A stretch of 7,199 bases of DNA, taken from positions 1-7,199 of the forward strand of contig CAJMQV010000096.1 of NCBI GenBank assembly GCA_905215575.1. The letters run 5' to 3'. The notes beneath the pieces were generated by a model. That model ran no database searches and was not told where the DNA came from. It saw only the letters and a list, made by a program, of their open reading frames with translations. Origin of the DNA: an uncultured bacterium. Lineage in GTDB: Bacteria > Bacteroidota > Bacteroidia > Bacteroidales > Bacteroidaceae. Below, one piece after another: positions 6,156-7,199 of the stretch (positions within the stretch are counted from its first letter, which is position 1; each line of letters opens with the position of its first letter). The translations under genes and the position numbers were made by a program.

Positions 6156-7199
6156 CTATTCAAATAAAGTAATCTCAGCCAATCCGGCTCTACCTTCCGA
6201 CACTTTCTCTACAGTAATCCGCAGGAACCGGGCTGTTTTTTCAATCTTGACAGGTTTGAACTCCCAACCGGTACATTCGCGCTCATAAGCCAAATGCCAG
6301 GAAGCGCCGTCCTCGGAATATTCCACCTTATGACGGTAAGAAGAACTGTCTTTCTGGAAACGGATACGCGACGCGTAAATAGTCACCGGTTTTTCCAGTT
6401 CCAGCGTAATGGTTTGCGGGAATACATCCGTATCGGCAATCCACCAACTGAAATCATCGCCGTCAGTCAGGTGGTCCGTCGGGTAGTCGGCATGTTCTGA
6501 GGTTACCGTTACCTTCTTTGGCTTGATCTGCTTGCGGGCCAAGATAGCTCGTTCCTCCTTGTTGGCTTTTATCTTCACTCCGTCTTCTTCCTTTCCCTGT
6601 AACTCCGCGCCATAGCCTCCGGGCAGAGTTTTCGCTTCCGAACGGACCGTACGCAGGGTGCAAGCACCGCTCTGCAAACCTTCGGCCTCAGCCTTAATCT
6701 GAATCTTACCGGCCTTTGTCGTGGTTCTGATCAATGCAAAGCCGACTCCTCCTTCAACCTGCTGCCGGCTGATGCCCAAACGGTCAATGCCTCCACCGAT
6801 CAACGTACCCTCACCGGATACGGAAATGTTTATCTCCATATCTGACTGAGAAACCAAAGTTCCTTTTTCATCGCATACCTTAAAGTAAACCGGTATCTGA
6901 TCACTACCGTCGGCCAGTGGAACGATTGGATATTCGGGCACATAAATTTCTATATGATGCGGTGCTCCGGGTGTATGGACATCGTGCTGCGCGACCTTCT
7001 TTCCGGCCACATATCCTTCGGCATGCAGATTTCCGGCTTCGTAACCTCCGGCATCAAACACAAACATCGGACTGCCTCCCTTCTGAACGACGTGCGGATA
7101 GAGCGGAGTGCGCTCGGCGCGTGTCTGCGTTCCAATCAGTTTTCCATTGCGGAACAGGCGCACTTCATCACAATTGGAGAATACCGTGATCTGATTGGT
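6156..7199 (-). CDS. C-terminal part of a GH2-type beta-glycosidase with Ig-like and F5/8 type C (discoidin) domains (5' end outside window)
   Basis: The frame is open to the window edge at 7199; the GTG at 7163 is internal. The 347 visible residues begin TNQITVFSNCDEVRLFRNGKLIG, the SNCDEVELFLNGK motif of the domain after the GH2 barrel (DUF4982-like) in Bacteroidetes beta-galactosidases. Next, residues ~90-185 form an Ig-like/GH2 C-terminal sandwich (DGSDQIPVYFKVCDEKG, SGEGTLIGGG). A charged linker follows (~195-225). Residues ~230-347 are an F5/8 type C or CBM32-like jelly roll (DHLTDGDDFSWWIAD, ITLELEKPVTIYASRIRF, VEYSEDGASW, ARFLRITVEK, GLAEITLFE). The catalytic barrel and its Glu residues lie outside the window, so galactosidase versus other GH2 activity is unresolved. 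The discoidin domain probably binds carbohydrate. It is the most upstream visible gene of the operon, 13 nt before the GH43 start. Confidence 0.9.
   Translation of the reverse strand, partial: TNQITVFSNCDEVRLFRNGKLIGTQTRAERTPLYPHVVQKGGSPMFVFDAGGYEAGNLHAEGYVAGKKVAQHDVHTPGAPHHIEIYVPEYPIVPLADGSDQIPVYFKVCDEKGTLVSQSDMEINISVSGEGTLIGGGIDRLGISRQQVEGGVGFALIRTTTKAGKIQIKAEAEGLQSGACTLRTVRSEAKTLPGGYGAELQGKEEDGVKIKANKEERAILARKQIKPKKVTVTSEHADYPTDHLTDGDDFSWWIADTDVFPQTITLELEKPVTIYASRIRFQKDSSSYRHKVEYSEDGASWHLAYERECTGWEFKPVKIEKTARFLRITVEKVSEGRAGLAEITLFE

Noticed and set aside
5609..6172. 187-codon and overlapping + strand open frames opposite GH43
   Set aside because: They mirror a well-supported GH43 enzyme with intact catalytic residues; their composition is that of a reverse-complement shadow.

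Overview
The window looks like chromosomal DNA of a Bacteroidales species, probably a gut Bacteroides or Phocaeicola. The evidence is a run of secreted plant-glycan-type glycoside hydrolases, a TlpA-type thioredoxin-fold protein, a secreted protein with a degenerate Por/T9SS-like C-terminal tail, weak Shine-Dalgarno sequences, and a possible Bacteroides-type promoter (TTTG / TAnnTTTG). No RNA gene, CRISPR array, insertion sequence or attachment site was seen.

Layout, left to right. (1) 1-759, + strand: the 3' part of a TlpA-like thiol-disulfide oxidoreductase with an intact WCGPC motif, followed by a terminator hairpin (787-817). (2) 1020-1880, - strand: a secreted protein of unknown function with a Lys/Asp/Gly-rich insert. 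It converges with gene 1 and has its own terminator hairpin (935-969). Its leader region (1881-2166) is AT-rich, with a candidate promoter at 2134-2163. (3) 2233-7199, - strand: a tightly packed carbohydrate-degradation operon, transcribed right to left. It starts beyond the right edge with a GH2-type beta-glycosidase, of which only the C-terminal domains are visible, continues with an intact secreted GH43 (13-nt gap), then a secreted GH95-like (alpha/alpha)6 enzyme (20-nt gap), and ends at a strong terminator (2161-2208).

The GH2, GH43 and GH95-like enzymes would together trim side chains (galactose-, arabinose- or xylose-, and fucose-like sugars) from a plant cell-wall polysaccharide. This is the usual content of a Bacteroidetes polysaccharide utilization locus (PUL), but no SusC/SusD pair or regulator lies in the window, so the substrate is inferred only loosely. 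The operon samples as visibly more GC-rich than the two genes to its left.

The most notable anomaly is that the last operon gene is split by a one-base frame change near 2680-2709. The N-terminal 625 codons and the C-terminal ~150 codons are in different frames but read as one family protein when joined. It is either a recent pseudogene, a sequence error or, less likely, recoding. I see no clear evidence of a wholly new biological system.
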